64,000 nt of DNA from Cristatella mucedo (Eukaryota; Bryozoa; Phylactolaemata; Cristatellidae), in contig WPIO01000158.1 of the NCBI GenBank assembly GCA_009760855.2, forward strand, positions 406,001 to 470,000. The letters are read 5' to 3'. The notes below the pieces were generated by a model. That model was not told the DNA's origin, searched no databases, and worked only from the letters and a program-made list of their open reading frames with translations. Of the stretch, positions 32,165-64,000 are shown piece after piece (within the stretch, counting starts at the first letter, position 1; the number at the start of each line of letters is the position of its first letter). Made by a program: the position numbers and the translations under genes.

Positions 32165-32227
32165 GGGATGGGTAAAAATGGACATGGCTTACAAATTTGT
32201 TCCAACTTCTGGAAATAACTCATGTTT

Positions 32228-32388
32228 CGTTGCCATGGGGAAAATGCGAGCACTCCATGACCCAGGTCTGTGAGTTGGCGTCTTACAGCTGGACATTCTT
32301 TAGGGCCCGCTGCTAGCGGAAATGATGCTGCCGCTATGGCTCTTCTGCAGGTATATAAAAGGATGCTGTTAAATCAGTTAAACTATAT
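32228..32388 (+). mobile_element. tRNA-derived SINE, family A, diverged
   Basis: The head is degraded, but GACCCAGGTCTGTGAGTTGG, the GCTGCTAGCGGAAATGATG body block and the GATGCTGTTAAATCAGTTAA end are recognisable. Confidence 0.6.
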
Positions 32389-32569
32389 TTAAATACTGAG
32401 ATCGGAATTAATTTCATCGTTTTGCCTTTTAGTTTGATAAAAAGCGAGTTGCCTTTAGACAGATAGTTGGTATGGAGGAGAGTAATTAAATGATAATTAG
32501 ATCTACGAAGGGTAGATAACCTCTTAATTGACGTGAAAGTCGATGTCATGACTCTGTGGATTGTAAAGT

Positions 32570-32800
32570 AAATAATAATAAATATTAATACTTTAGTAGA
32601 GCGCCCTCTGAGAAATTAATTTCTTTCTAGGCACTTTACATATGCTGTAAAGGAAGTAAGATCGAACGGTTAGTGGTAGCAAGTGCAATATCAACAAGTG
32701 CAATAGCATAACATGGTTAGATGTGACATGCACAGGGTCAGCATGCATTAGCACACAAAAGACAAATTACAAGAATCCATAAAGTGCTGTGATAGTTTAC
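32570..32800 (-). mobile_element. LINE 3' end, minus strand
   Basis: ATT-type tail at 32570, the GAGCGCCCTCTGAGAAATTAA stem-loop side, then GGTTAGTGGTAGC and GACATGCACAGGGTCAGC blocks in inverse orientation. Confidence 0.8.
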
Positions 32801-33544
32801 GCAGTCTTTGAATAAGAAAGAAGCTTATTCACAAAAATTCTTCCTTGAGCCATTGGAGGTAATAGATTGCTCAGATTAGCGATGGCTAGTTTTTTTTAGC
32901 TGCGTAAGGAGCAAGCTTGGTGGCAGTCAATGTTTCCTCTCGCATAGTTTGACGACTGAAGATGCTGTCTCGATGTTCGTCGTGGTGACGCGACTCTCCG
33001 TTTACCCGATTATCTACGTTGCATATTTTAGTTATTATTATTATATTTATTTTTTAAATATAAAGCCGTATCGTTATCATATCAATATATAGTATCTCAG
33101 TTATGCTTATCTGATTCGCTTTATCTCGCCCCAGACTGCACATATCAGTCCGTTTGCCTGTGGTGTCAGTCAGAGGCTCTCGAGCCAATGTTCCAGCATG
33201 TTCCAATGGTGGAATGTTTGTCTTCGAGCTCTAATCTTAAGCCCGTGTGCTGAATTCTCGGGACGAGAAGTTTTATCTAGCCACAGACCTTCCTACCTTT
33301 CAATAAGGGTGATGCCCGCTTTGGGATTAGAGGTCGCGAGCATCCAGCGAGCGCTCTCACCAAAAAAAGGAACACAAGCTCTATCAGACTCAGCTGCCTT
33401 GCGAGACCATACCCTACTCTCGGACGTTGTTAAATTTTCAATCCTAAGCCTTACAACTTTTTTGCGTTTACAAGTTTCTACATTCATCTACTGCAACTGA
33501 GCCCTGTAGAAATCGCCGCCAGGCGGTCACTAATATTCGCTAAA

Positions 33545-33612
33545 GTAGTAATTATAAAAGCACACTGAAAGAGAACTTTTTTTCTTTCTAGGCACTTCAC
33601 ATGTGCAGCAAA
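33545..33612 (-). mobile_element. LINE or SINE tail fragment
   Basis: A short minus-strand tail: AGCACACTGAAAGAGAACTT, then TTCTTTCTAGGCACTTCACA. It is too short to tell LINE from SINE B. Confidence 0.5.
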
Positions 33613-33865
33613 AATAAGCACAACTAGATTAGCGAGAGTACAAAAAATTCTCTTAAATTTAAATAAATAGTCTCGCGTTGCAATTTATTTAAAAGGTTTT
33701 AGGTGATAAATCAAAGTTAATAGTAACTGCAGCTGCAGCTTTGTGAACGGAAGTTCAGCCGTCGAGCCAACTGTCTTAAAGCTGCTTATATCGACGAGTT
33801 ACCGCTGTTAATTTGGCTGTTCTTAATAAAGCTGCAGCAAGTCAATATTAATAGGCAATACATTA

Positions 33866-34066
33866 GCATGCTGCCACTAACCACATTTGCATGCTGACCC
33901 TGTGCATGTCACCCCTAACCATATTATTCAGTGTGTTTGTTTTTCAAGCATGATTTTACTTACCATTCAATTGCATTTCCCTTTGCAGCAAATGTAAAGC
34001 GCCTAGAAAGAGATTACGTTCTCTGAGGGCGCTTTATCAATTGTATTATTATTATTATTATTAGCA
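33866..34066 (+). mobile_element. LINE 3' end, plus strand
   Basis: Blocks ATGCTGCCACTAACCACA, GCATGCTGACCCTGTGCATG, the stem-loop and an ATT tail, without coding sequence. Confidence 0.85.
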
Positions 34067-34358
34067 TACTGGGCTCTGCCTTTGCGATGAGTGTGTGCAA
34101 ATATTTGTATAACTTCTTTCTTTTTACTAAACTCTCAAACTACGACTCTGTCACTATTCTTTCTCGACGCAACGCTAACAAAGCCAGCAACAAGAGGTTC
34201 CATAATATACTTAGGTCTATTTCAATAAATAAGCACGACAGCGAGTCTCGCGTGAAATCGTCCCTGGAGCAGCGTAGCGATTAGAGAAGCGCCACACGAC
34301 TGGCTCCAACGAGTAGGGATTGCCGTCAGTAGCGCTCCTTCTTACTGAGCCGGCTCGA

Positions 34359-34650
34359 AAAGATGGCTGCCACCGGAAGTGCTTGGGTTCAGCGCTGGAG
34401 GTACGGCTTCGTTGCAGGCATCCACCGCGTCGGCGAACGTCTGGGCCACAGCGATGTCACCATGGCCGCGGCTGCGCTGAGCAGATGGACCAAGGCAAGT
34501 CAAGCGGCGTCGGTGGGAGAGCTATCTTTTGTGTGCAAGAAGGTCCTTCAGCGAGGACAGCTGTGCCGGGGATGCGGTCGGAAAATCGAAGCCGGCTGCG
34601 ACTGCGCTTTGCCGAGGATCGCTCGCTTCAGCAGCCTCTCGTGCAGCTGA
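34359..34650 (+). CDS. Possible first exon, unidentified (weak)
   Basis: An open frame of 95 codons starts at 34363 in AAAAGATGGCTGCCACCGGAAGTG, which joins a YY1-like and an ETS-like motif in the manner of housekeeping promoters. The first 45 residues (MAATGSAWVQRWRYGFV...) are plausible protein, but I recognise no domain. A GC-type donor (AAG|GCAAGT) occurs near 34495. It may equally be a chance frame in GC-rich DNA. Confidence 0.22.
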
Positions 34651-35304
34651 GCACGAACCCTGGAGACAAAGCTTGCCTAGCGCGGTGCACCGTCCCATCA
34701 CCGCGCTTCCTTGAACGGAAACACTGGGCGGCTGCCGTGCAGTTTCTTTGCGAATTTGAATGCTCCTAAAGTCATCACCCAGAACGCGGACTAGATGAGC
34801 CGCTAATAAGGGTCGCTCTGAAGTCGAAGGACCGCGAACGCACGCATGCACTTATACAACATCAGTCTGGCTGCGGAGAGAAGCGCTTCGGTGCGTTGAA
34901 GGTTTTCAGACGAAGGCTGCGCTTCACTTCATTTTGGATACTTCCCGCACGCCGCTGCTCATGCCGCCGCTCTTGATGAAGCTCGCGAGAGCGAAGAGCA
35001 GGCTATGATGCTAGTTAGATGGCGGCGCGTGCGGCGGCGGCCGCCATCTTCGAATGGCGCCCGCTGATTTTTCGCTCGTTTCGCTGTCGCTCGAGGGCAG
35101 TCGCTGGGCACACGCTCTCCGTCAGAGCTAGCATTTTTAGTGAAAGCTAGCTAGCACGGGTTCGATCGGCCCGATTCGTGCGCAAGCTTCGGGTGGAGCG
35201 GAGCCGCCGTCCCAACCCCGACTGGAGCGGAGCGCCGCCTACCGGCAGGCGGAGCTGAGGCCCGCAGCGCTCCGGGTCGTCGAGGGCGCCGACGGCGGGC
35301 CGGC

Positions 35305-54400
<19,096 letters not shown>

Positions 54401-55070
54401 CCTGCGCGAAGCGGGTACCCGGCTCGGCTAACGGCGGCTGCCGCGGCAAAGCAGACGCTCTCTCTCCCTCTCTCGCTCACTCTCTCCCGCGCGCCGCCGC
54501 CGACGACGACCACGATTGGCCGCAGTAGCGCCCGACAATCGCTAGCGCCCGACGCCGCGCGCGTGCGCTCGCGCCGCGGCGACGGCTCGTTCTGCCGACG
54601 TTGGGCCGCACGGCGCGGTCTACTTACCGCGCGGCGGCTCGCTATCGGCGGCAGCCGAGTCCTCGTTTCGGGTCGGTTGCCGGTGCGGGAGAGCCTCGCG
54701 ATGTGCTTAGTCGTCGATCGCTGCAGCGCAGAGCTCGCGCCGCCGCCGCGGTCAGCCGGCGGCGGCTGCCTGCCGAACGCCTCGGACGGCCGCGAACGTG
54801 TGCGATGCACGAGTCTCGCTACTGAGGAAGTGAAGGACGAAGGCTCCGGCTCGTGCGCTCGGCTGTCGCCGCTCGCAGGCTTCTGCAGACGGCCAGCGCC
54901 GCCGCCGCCGCCGCGTAGCGACCGAGAGAGGCTATTAATCTGGAAAATACAGCGTCGCGAGAGTCGCCTGCGAGCGAGCGAGCGAGCGAGCAGCCGGCGA
55001 CCACAGACGCGCTCTTCTCCACTTCTGACCGGCTGCGAGCCCGAGTAGTATTTAAAATCCGCAGCCGTTC

Positions 55071-55092
55071 AGCGCCACCGCCACCGCCACCG

Positions 55093-55138
<46 letters not shown>

Positions 55139-55150
55139 CGCCGTCGCCGC
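55071..55150. repeat. (CCG/CCA)n trinucleotide repeat
   Basis: About 25 CCG-type units, some CCA and CGT, in the CpG-rich block to the right of TSPEAR exon 1. On the minus strand it reads GGC/GGT, giving poly-Ala frames that are not supported as genes. Confidence 0.95.
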
Positions 55151-58100
55151 CCCATTATCGTCGCTGGACGCGAGCGCGCGCGTGCGGGTTGTTTTACAGC
55201 TAGCAAGGACCCTTATCGAGGGCCCTAAATAGGCTTCGCTGAGAAAATAGACACGGCTATAAGGCGCATAAGGTAAGCGCAGCAGAGCCGCAAGCCGACG
55301 GCGGCTCGCGGCTCTCGCCTCCGCCGAAGTGGCTCCGCGCGGGCGCGAAGAGATTGCGGCGGCGGCGGCCCCCATGTGCCTAGCGTGCGTGCCTATGGGC
55401 GCTGCACTCTGCATGCGCTGCGGCCGCGCACCCCCACCCCCGGGCCTCGCTCACGTTCACGTACCTTTACTGAGCGGTAGCGCCACTGTTTGTCGTCGCC
55501 TCAGCCGCAGAACGCTAATGAATGAACGTCGGGCCGACAGGAGAGGCGGGAGCACGCAGAGAGGGTGGGTGGGGACGGCAATCTTCTCTCGCAGAGATAC
55601 ATCCGCTCGGAGAAATTGACGGCGTTTTGTATAGCGGATTGATCCGCGTAATTCATAGAATAATCAGCTCATCAAAAGTTGCAAAATTTCGCACACTGAG
55701 AGCGCCCGATAAGATCTGTGCGACTGACAAAGAACGCATTAAGCGTTCAAACGCGCCCATTATCTGCTGCAGCTCGCCGCCTTCGCGCCACACACTGCAG
55801 CATGCCGGACATTCACCGGCGAGCGCCGGGTGAAAATAGTGCGCCGAATTATCTCTTTCTCGCCTCGACAATGCGTTTAGGCATTAATGCATCTTATCTC
55901 CCGCTGCGATCGCGTGGCCCGCGCATCGCTTTCCGAGAACAGGTTCGGAGACGGCCGCTGCTCGTTGCGCGCGTGTCGGCTGCTAGTGGCAGCCACTATT
56001 CCGGCGGCGCTTTGCGAGCTGTCTCTGTCGTCGGGCGCAGGCTGCAGATTGCCGCATTCACCAAAACGGCTCTTCGACATTCACCGGACTATCGCGCGCC
56101 TAAGGCGCGCGATAGCCGTCTACTTCCGGAGGGTCGCAGCCGTCCGGCGTTTCTGACTCGAGCGGCCGCGACAGCACCTGAGGAGCGCAGCAGGAACGCG
56201 CGGCCACTTGGCAGCAGGATCCTCGTTGCTTCTAGGCGGCACGGCAGCCGTGGTCACGGCGGCATCGGCGATGGCGGCACCGGCTTAAGACTCATTGCTG
56301 GCTACTGACCCGTCTCTACCTACTCAACTACCTACTCAACTACCTACTCTACTCTACCTATACAGTCAGCGGGCCCGTGCGGAATGACGCTACTCGATAG
56401 CTTAAGGTGGAGCGCTCGGGGGCCGTGTCTCTATATAGGGACACGTGGTGGATAGGAAGCCTCCGGCTGACCGGTAGCCGGTCAGTCGGTTTACGCGGGA
56501 GGCAGATGCGTAAACACGGCCGCGAGCGAGCGAAGCGGCGATTCCTAAGCAGCAGCACTACTCACGCTAAATCCACCTTCAGGTTAAGCGCGAGAAGTCA
56601 TCGCTGGCCCGAAGCGAGGGAGCGGCTCGACCAGGTGTTGGCCCCAACTACGCCACATCCGGCGGCACCTTCTTCCAGACGAGCGCGTCTGACGGCGCGC
56701 TGCCCGAAACTAACGGCACGAGGCCGCCGCCGCCGTGCGTCGACTAGCGGCTGCGGCGGCGACCTCGTGCCCGCTGGCTGCGGCTGGTCGAGCCTCATTG
56801 CGCCGCTGCGACGCTGGTGTCGATAGCCAGGTTGAGCTGTCAGCGGCAGTTGCGATGGCGGCGGCCGCGGCGGCGACGCAGTAGCGTCAAGGCGATTTTC
56901 TATGGGCGCCCACTGGGTGCGCGGGCGGCCGATCGCAAGTGGCTGGGACTCTTTTCTCCAGAGATCTTGAACGGACGGACCGACTGCGGGGGGGGGGCTG
57001 GGGCTGACGAGAAACCGACCGCAGCCGACAGCAGCCGGTCGAGGTGCACGAGCCGGTATGACGCGCGGACCTTCCTGCGCGATAATGGCGAGCGGACGAG
57101 CTCGGCCAGTTTCGCTCCACTGTACGCAAGCCGCTACCGCCCAGTGGATGCCGACTTAGCGGTCCGCGACAGGCGCCAGGCAGAGACCGGATCGCGGCCG
57201 CGAGCTGCATAATTACAGCCGGACCGTCTGCGGCGGCGCGAGCTTCTCGGATTTATCATCCGCTTTATGGCTCACGCGATACGGGCTCGCTTCGCCGCCA
57301 GGGAAGCCGCCCGAAGGGTTTTAAGGACACCGCCGCCGCCGTCGCCGCCGTCGCCGCCGCTGCAGCTGCAGCTGCAGCTGCTGCCATCGCTGCGGCGGAC
57401 CGCGGCCGACGCCAGCCAGCGGAGTGACGAACGTTCGAACGGCACGGATGGATAATGTGCGGCGGCGTCTGCATACAGTAATTGGCTGCGGCGACGTTCG
57501 GCGCGCCCGACCTGCGTCGGTTCGGTTGTGGACGCATCCTCAGCCCATCGCCTGCGAGCGCGCGGGTTTTGACAGGTACCCGCTCTTCGCTCTGCCGTCG
57601 TCTGCTAGCAGCGTAGCAAATAAAGGAGAGCACGGGCGACGTAGCCCGGGGCCAGTCAATGGCGACGGAGCGCCTCTTGGCGCTCCGACCGTGCCTAGCC
57701 TTCGTCGCGTCGCCCCAGCACGTTAGCGAGCCGCCAGCTGGGCGACCCGTCGGCTCTTCGGCGCGCCCGAGCGTGCCCGAGCGTGCCCGAGCGTGCCTGT
57801 TTCTCGCTAACGCCGAGGAGAATTCTTTGCGGTTGCCAAGTATGCGCTGCGGCAGAGCTGCGGCCGCGCAGACCGCGGTGCCACGGCTGCCGCGAATAAT
57901 GCACGCAAACGGCTGCGGCCGACGGGTGCAGGGCCAGCCAGATAACGGCCGTCGCGAGAGCGCGCGGCGGCGGCGGCAGCAGCGCGCTTCCGCTAGGCGA
58001 GGAGAAAGCGGTGTGGCGGTGGGGCTCAGCTCGCCCGGACGCTGCCTGCCTTCATGGCTGCTCGCTCTATCTGCTCAGCGCCACAATTCATGAGAGCCTG

Positions 58101-58567
58101 AACCTGGAGGCATTCGGCCCTGCGGCGGTGGCGGCGGTACGCGGCGCGCTGCTCAGTCGCCGCTAATCGCGCGATCGCGATCTGGCGCTCAGTGCACGCA
58201 CCGCTAGGTGGCGCGGGTCCACCACCGCCGCCGTTCAACGTCGATGGGAACCGGCGATGTCAGCCGCAGGATGCATTCCGACTGAGACGGCTGAGCAGCG
58301 CAGCTCCAGACGTCGAAGAAAGCGGCGCTTATATGCAGAGGACTCGCCGACGATCGTCCGAAGCCTCAGCAGATGCTATCAATAATCGGCCCATCGCGTT
58401 GCGCGTGCGATCTCTGCCATTTATTAGTTTTCAAGCTTCTAACGGGCGCTCGCAGAGGACTACTACTATGATTAACAGACCGTTTCACTAGCAGCCAGCG
58501 TCGCAGCTTAATTAGAGTGCCATCCTGGAGTTGCGGGGCGGGGATCGGAAGATACGCGAGTAGGATC

Positions 58568-59318
<751 letters not shown>

Positions 59319-60599
59319 ATCGTTACCCGCAAACTGACGACGACGGAAGGTGAACGGAGACAGAGACGGAGACGGAGACAGAGACAGAGACGGAGGCAGA
59401 GAGCGCACGCGCAAGAGAGGGCGGTCATCGGCTTTCGGAGCCAAAAATCGCTGCGCCTGCAGAGATGAATGCACGACGTCGTCGCGGCCGCGCTTCCCGA
59501 GCGGCGCTGGTCGAGTCGCGCCAGCCTGCGGCGGGGTCCGACGACTGTGGGGGCTCGCTCCCCTTGCGGGTCGCCCTTGGTCGCCGAGTGCGGCGTCTCG
59601 ATCGATACGTCGCACCGACTCATGCGGTCGGCCGCCAGCAAGACTTGAACCTGCGACCGCAGCGCCCAGAGAATCGACGGCTCAGTGGCTGGCGTGGTCC
59701 ACTGCAGGCGACCAAAGGAATTCCGCGGAGCGAGGCCCAAATCGGCGGCCGCGGCTCTGCACGCCCGAGATATGTGCGCTGAGCCTAGGGGAGCGGCGGG
59801 CTCAGCGTCTACAGCCGGCGCACTCACTCGCGACGCCTCCTTCCGCTCGCGAACGCGTGCCAAAGTACGCTCGTCTTAGAAAGCCTGATCGATTGGAAGT
59901 CCCCTGCTTTACAGATCGCTGCTGGCTGACCCTGCCTCGAGCGCCGCTCGAGCGCGGTACGGCCAAGCGATCGCAGCGCTCGGTCGCAGCACTTAAAGTC
60001 GCCGCGCTTTACGGCTCTCCATCGCTGTGACCTATCGCAGACTGGCCGCTCGTGGCGCCGTTAAAGCGTCGCCGGTGCGAACCGAGGGCATCCGCTCGCA
60101 ACGCTCCGCACTGGCGGCGACTCCTTCAAAAGCGGAGAGGTTCGGACCGGCCGCCGAGAGAGTGCTCGGACGCCGGCGGCCGGGCTGACTGGCTCGCTGA
60201 CCGCCGCCGCCTCTCTCCGGCGGGAGGCGGCGGCGGCGGGAGGCGTCTCTTCGCTTACAACGTGAGGCGCTCCGCTGTGCCTGGAGCTGGCGCGCGATGT
60301 CACTCCGCGAGCGAGCGGATGCGCAAGTCCGCCGGGTGCGCGACTGTCTACGGCCAGCAGCCGCGTACGTGCGAGTGTCGCGGCAGCTGCAGAGAGTGCG
60401 GCCTACCGCGTTTCAGAAAAGAGATCGAGCTACAATCACTCCATCGCCAAGTACTGCGTGTCGACTGCTGCTCGCTTCGCAAGGACATTCGGTTCTATTC
60501 TCACGTAGAAAAAACTGGCCGCCTCGATTAGTCGCCAGCGGAGCGTGTGCACGTGCGCGTGCGCGGCCGTTGGCTACTTGCTCTCAGTGACGAAAAACG

Positions 60600-61530
60600 G
60601 ATTGTCCTTGTTAAAGCACCTAGTTTAGCCTACGGGCAAACAGTGAATACTTAAGATAATTCCTGTTAAGACCTAAACGCCAGCAACTCTTGATCTTACT
60701 CCGCTCACCAGCATGTATCTATGGTCCGTGTGTGTGGCTACGTATTATGCAATTGGACTATCTATAGATTGATGCAATCGACTAGTTCATGCTGTACTCT
60801 GGAGCTAGCGGATTGCGACAAAGTCTCCTAAACTTGGCGGCCCGACTTATTGTCACTGACCCGCCGTACGGCTCTTCACAGTGCCGATCGTATAACCACA
60901 CCGCATGCGTACCCTCGCAGGCTCGCCTATGTAACCTCACAACCACACCTTACCTCTCCTCGCGGCCGCAGTTACAGATATCTTATGGCAACTAGCGTCG
61001 CGAAGCGCAGCGAAATACTCTTAAAAGCAGCATAAAATACTTGCTGGTTCGTAGGCGATAAGCGAACGCGGGTATTCACTTCTCGAAAATGCAGGCCTCA
61101 GATTAAGACCTGCATAGTTCATGATTTAGTAATACGCGCAGAGCGAGTGGCGTATGGTGGCTGAAGCATACTTTTTTGTTTGCATTTAAAAAAAATTCTA
61201 TAATTTTATAACAATTTTTTAAGACAGGTTGAACACGACGCCTCCACTTTCTATTACCAGCAGAAGCAGACAGCACGTCGGAGGCGTCGCACCGCGTCGC
61301 TGACCTGGTCTTCAACGGCGTCCAGATGAGCAGCATATTGAGTTCGAGGCAGCACTGGCAGCCCAAAAAATGCGAATGCTTTAGGGGACAGCTCGATGGC
61401 GCTGTTAGAAAAAACTGCATCCACGACCGGACAGAACTAGGCCACAAGCACAGCGCTCGTACTGGCACCAGTCTCAGCCGACACGCAGCGCACACCGGTG
61501 AAACACTGGACCTTTGAATCGCGGCAGGCG
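60600..61530. other. Intergenic DNA with no supported gene
   Basis: Nothing with a domain, RNA fold or repeat match is visible. Confidence 0.5.
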
Positions 61531-61536
61531 ACTGGT

Positions 61537-61715
61537 GAGCCGTAATGGCTCACTAGGTAAGGCGGTTGCTTTTCACGACCTCGGCCCCGAGGCCGTGGTC
61601 TCGAATCCTGCAGTGGGCGATCCTTTATCGCCACTACAAGCGGTGGTGATAGCCGTAAAGGCTCTTCTGTCGCTATACAAAAAGAGGCTGCTAAATCAGC
61701 TAGCATTTTTTTTTA
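61537..61715 (+). mobile_element. tRNA-derived SINE, family A, well-preserved copy
   Basis: GGCTCACTAGGTAAGGCGG (A-box-like), GTGGTCTCGAATCC (B-box-like), CTACAAGCGGTGGTGATAGC (body), GAGGCTGCTAAATCAGCTAG (end), then a T run. It is the best reference for the family, with 2022-2195. Confidence 0.82.
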
Positions 61716-61907
61716 AGTGTAGCACCAAGGCACGCAGGTATGTCGAAGGTAGTGAAACAAGGCAGCAACCAAGAGCACCCGCACCTTACGGTAGCAAGAA
61801 CGTATCCGTTGCGTAGAGGACTGCATCCGGGATGTCTGAGGATCACAAGCGTCTAGCAACAGTCATAGCGTACAGCAGCACTCGCATGGCGCCAAGAGCA
61901 CCGCTAC

Positions 61908-62000
61908 TAATAATAATAAATAAAAGCAATATATTTGAGAGACGCCCTCAGAGAACTCAATCTCTTTCTAGGCATTTTAAATTTGTTGCACAGGGAAGCG
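61908..62000 (-). mobile_element. LINE 3' tail, minus strand
   Basis: AATAATAATAAATAAAAGC, then GACGCCCTCAGAGAACTCAA and CTCTTTCTAGGCATTTTAA: the stem-loop and tail in inverse orientation. Confidence 0.72.
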
Positions 62001-62599
62001 CTACTGAACTGCCTACCGGTGCAAAGCCTCGGTGAGGGCGCAACTCTCGTCAGGCTCAAAGGCTAGAGCTCAACTCCTGCCTGGCTTAGAGCCTGAAGCA
62101 CAATTGACTTTATAGTACGCGACTTGGATTTTTGTGCCGCCTAACCGTGGATTATGGTATACACGGTTCGGAGGGCCATTATGACTCAGGAACCAGAAAT
62201 AATACTTCGGCAGCCAGAATCTGTCCAATCAGGCACATCGCCTTTTAAATACGCCAGCTAGGTTTCTCGGGTCCCTAGCGTACCCTAAGCACTGACTGCT
62301 CGACCGACCGGCCCATGACGTCACTGCTGCATGGCGGCGAAAGAGTCAAGACTACGCCCGTCATGCAGCAGTGACCTGAATTATTTTTCAGATACCTTCA
62401 GTTTGCGAACTTGCTGGAGGCTTTCAAAAAAAAGATTGAGATTGCGCACTTTCAGGTTTTCCAACGGGGTATGCAGCTTCTACGTGCGTTGCAGTAACCT
62501 TAGGCGATGCGTTTAATAGAGATCGAGTTTACAAAATACAAAAGCAAAAACCAATGTAAGTAGAAACTGACAAAGAAGTGATATTGCTTGGCCATTTAA

Positions 62600-62840
62600 C
62601 TTGACCATTTTGTCAGCGTTTTGGTCCTTAGAGGACCTGTCTGCTGACATAGCTCTATACAAGTTAATTACTTATTACTCGTACATTATCTTTAAAAACC
62701 CACTTAATATCTTAACTAAAACATTTTTTAAAGACACAGTGACATCCAAGAGTTTTTGCTTTCATTTGAGGGACAGTGGTGAGACTCAGTGCCAGCAAGA
62801 TGATTTCTTCTTGGATGATCTCCCGGCGTCTGTAGAATAA
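62600..62840 (+). CDS. Possible terminal exon, unidentified (weak)
   Basis: A 79-codon frame ends SGETQCQQDDFFLDDLPASVE and a stop at 62838-62840. An AAAG|ACAC acceptor could lie near 62733. The last 35 residues look more protein-like than neighbouring frames (acidic, ordered), but there is no domain match and no partner exon. Confidence 0.18.
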
Positions 62841-62935
62841 ATCAGAAGACTGCTCCCACGCTCAGTCCTCACATTTTCTCACTCCGTCTGTAGCTCTATC
62901 TCTACTGGTCTATTACACCCTCTAGCTCTTTATGT

Positions 62936-63175
62936 ATTTATCTATTTATCAATCAATCAATCAATCTATCTATCTATCTATCAACCTATCTATCTCTGTA
63001 TCTCTCTATTTCTCTCTATCTACGTATCTATTTATTTACCTGTGTGTATCTATTCAGACCTGTGTCTATATGTCTATCTAGTCATCTATCTAGATATCAA
63101 CCTATATATCTATTTATCTATAAATCTCACTCTCTCTCTCTGTCTGTTTCTCTGTCTCTCTCGTGCGTGCTCTCT
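62936..63175. repeat. (TCTA)n and CT-rich simple repeat
   Basis: Imperfect TATC/TCTA units (62936-63125) followed by CT-rich sequence to about 63175. Confidence 0.9.
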
Positions 63176-63610
63176 CTCCCTATCTCCCCTCTCTCTCCGG
63201 GATTAGGGACTTCTTTGTAGGATAATATAACTGTATTATATATCAGAGGAGGTCAACAAGTTTCCATCAGGACTTTATTAGTTATTTCAAAAGTCATGGC
63301 CACGCTGCGCTGCAGCTGAGCGAGCTGCAATGCATCGTACCCGAATGAGCGCAGTGTGAGGCCTCACAAGGGAGTACAGGGGTAGTGAACAGTGAACGTG
63401 CTGCACCGAAGACATTCTCGCTACCATCGAGTCGCTGTGCAGTGTGCGCCGCGATGGCGGAGCGCAGAAGCTGAACAACTCGGCTGAACACGCGCACGCT
63501 TAGAAGCACCAGCGATTAGTAGACGCCGCGTTCAACGCGCGCATGCGAGCAAGCAGTCGAAGCGGACAGCAGCGGAAGGAGCCGCGACCGAATAGCTGTG
63601 GATTCTCAGT

Positions 63611-63641
63611 GCATGGCGGCTCCCAGCATGGCGGCTCCCAG
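63611..63641. repeat. 15-bp perfect tandem duplication with ATGGCGGC
   Basis: GCATGGCGGCTCCCA occurs at 63611-63625 and again at 63626-63640, in a GC-rich end of the window. The core resembles a YY1 site, so this may be promoter DNA of a gene outside the window. Confidence 0.6.
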
Positions 63642-64000
63642 TTAAGTTCCAGTTTCCCGGCGAAGCTGCTGCATCGCTGGAGCGTCCGCGGTCGTTCGGA
63701 GCGAGCGCGCTAGGCGAGGTGCGCACAGTCGTTCGATGACAGACAGCTGGCGCAGACCGCCTTCGCCGTGTCCCGCTTGCTCGCCGCACGCAGCCCCCTC
63801 GAGGTCTGAACTGGCTGAAGCGCCCGCGCTGGCTGTCCGAAGAGCGGGAGCGAAAGCCGAGGTCGCGGTCGCAAATCGCGGTCCGTCGTATGTCAATCGC
63901 GTGACTCGAAGGCCTGTACAGCGAGCGCACACAGCGCGGAAAAGGGCGGTAGCAGACCGGAAGCGGCCGGCCTGCAGGCGACGATGAGTCGTAGCCTGGG

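Noticed and set aside
59625-59700. A functional tRNA gene on the minus strand at 59.63-59.70 kb
   Set aside because: There is a B-box-like GGTTCAAGTC with a fair T-arm, but no convincing A box, D arm or acceptor pairing, so at most it is a tRNA-derived repeat.

Overview
This is animal (metazoan) nuclear DNA. It has GT-AG spliced genes, tRNA-derived SINEs, an L2/CR1-like LINE family with (ATT)n tails, and large amounts of (GA/CT)n microsatellite. CpG is common and the GC-rich blocks are long, so it does not look like a mammalian genome. The window alone does not fix the species; a marine invertebrate or basal deuterostome is a reasonable guess.

Two genes can be reconstructed completely. (1) A cytochrome c oxidase subunit 6A gene (COX6A) lies on the + strand at 8069-9264. 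It has three exons and encodes 113 aa. (2) A TSPEAR orthologue (signal peptide, thrombospondin-N/laminin-G domain, seven EAR repeats) lies on the - strand from 54400 down to 35305. It has nine exons and encodes 689 aa. Every splice site is GT-AG and every intron phase matches its partner. A third locus, a very GC-rich open exon at 22251-23744 (+), encodes an alanine/arginine/glutamate-rich, probably coiled-coil protein that I do not recognise.

Layout. 0-8 kb: repeats (R3 copy, LINE tails, SINEs) with no supported gene. 8.0-9.3 kb: COX6A. 9.9-13.3 kb: a minus-strand LINE broken up by three head-to-tail plus-strand LINE 3' ends. 13.3-21 kb: repeat-rich intergenic DNA. 21-23.8 kb: CpG-rich block with the unidentified exon. 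24-34 kb: SINEs, an old LINE of a second lineage, and a well-preserved LINE (29087-30750) inserted into an older LINE in the opposite orientation, with a 6-bp target duplication. 35.3-54.4 kb: TSPEAR, whose introns hold long homopurine/homopyrimidine tracts and a LINE. 52-60.6 kb: CpG-island-like DNA containing the first TSPEAR exon and probably its promoter. 60.6-64 kb: repeats and a GC-rich end.

The two identified genes are unrelated in function (mitochondrial respiration; a secreted/extracellular EAR protein). The strongest unusual signals are in the mobile DNA. A tRNA-headed SINE shares about 65 bp of 3' end, including a stem-loop, with the resident LINE, which is the hallmark of a SINE/LINE partnership. 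The LINE insertion at 29 kb also carries a snap-back hairpin at its 5' junction. I did not find evidence for a new defence or metabolic system.
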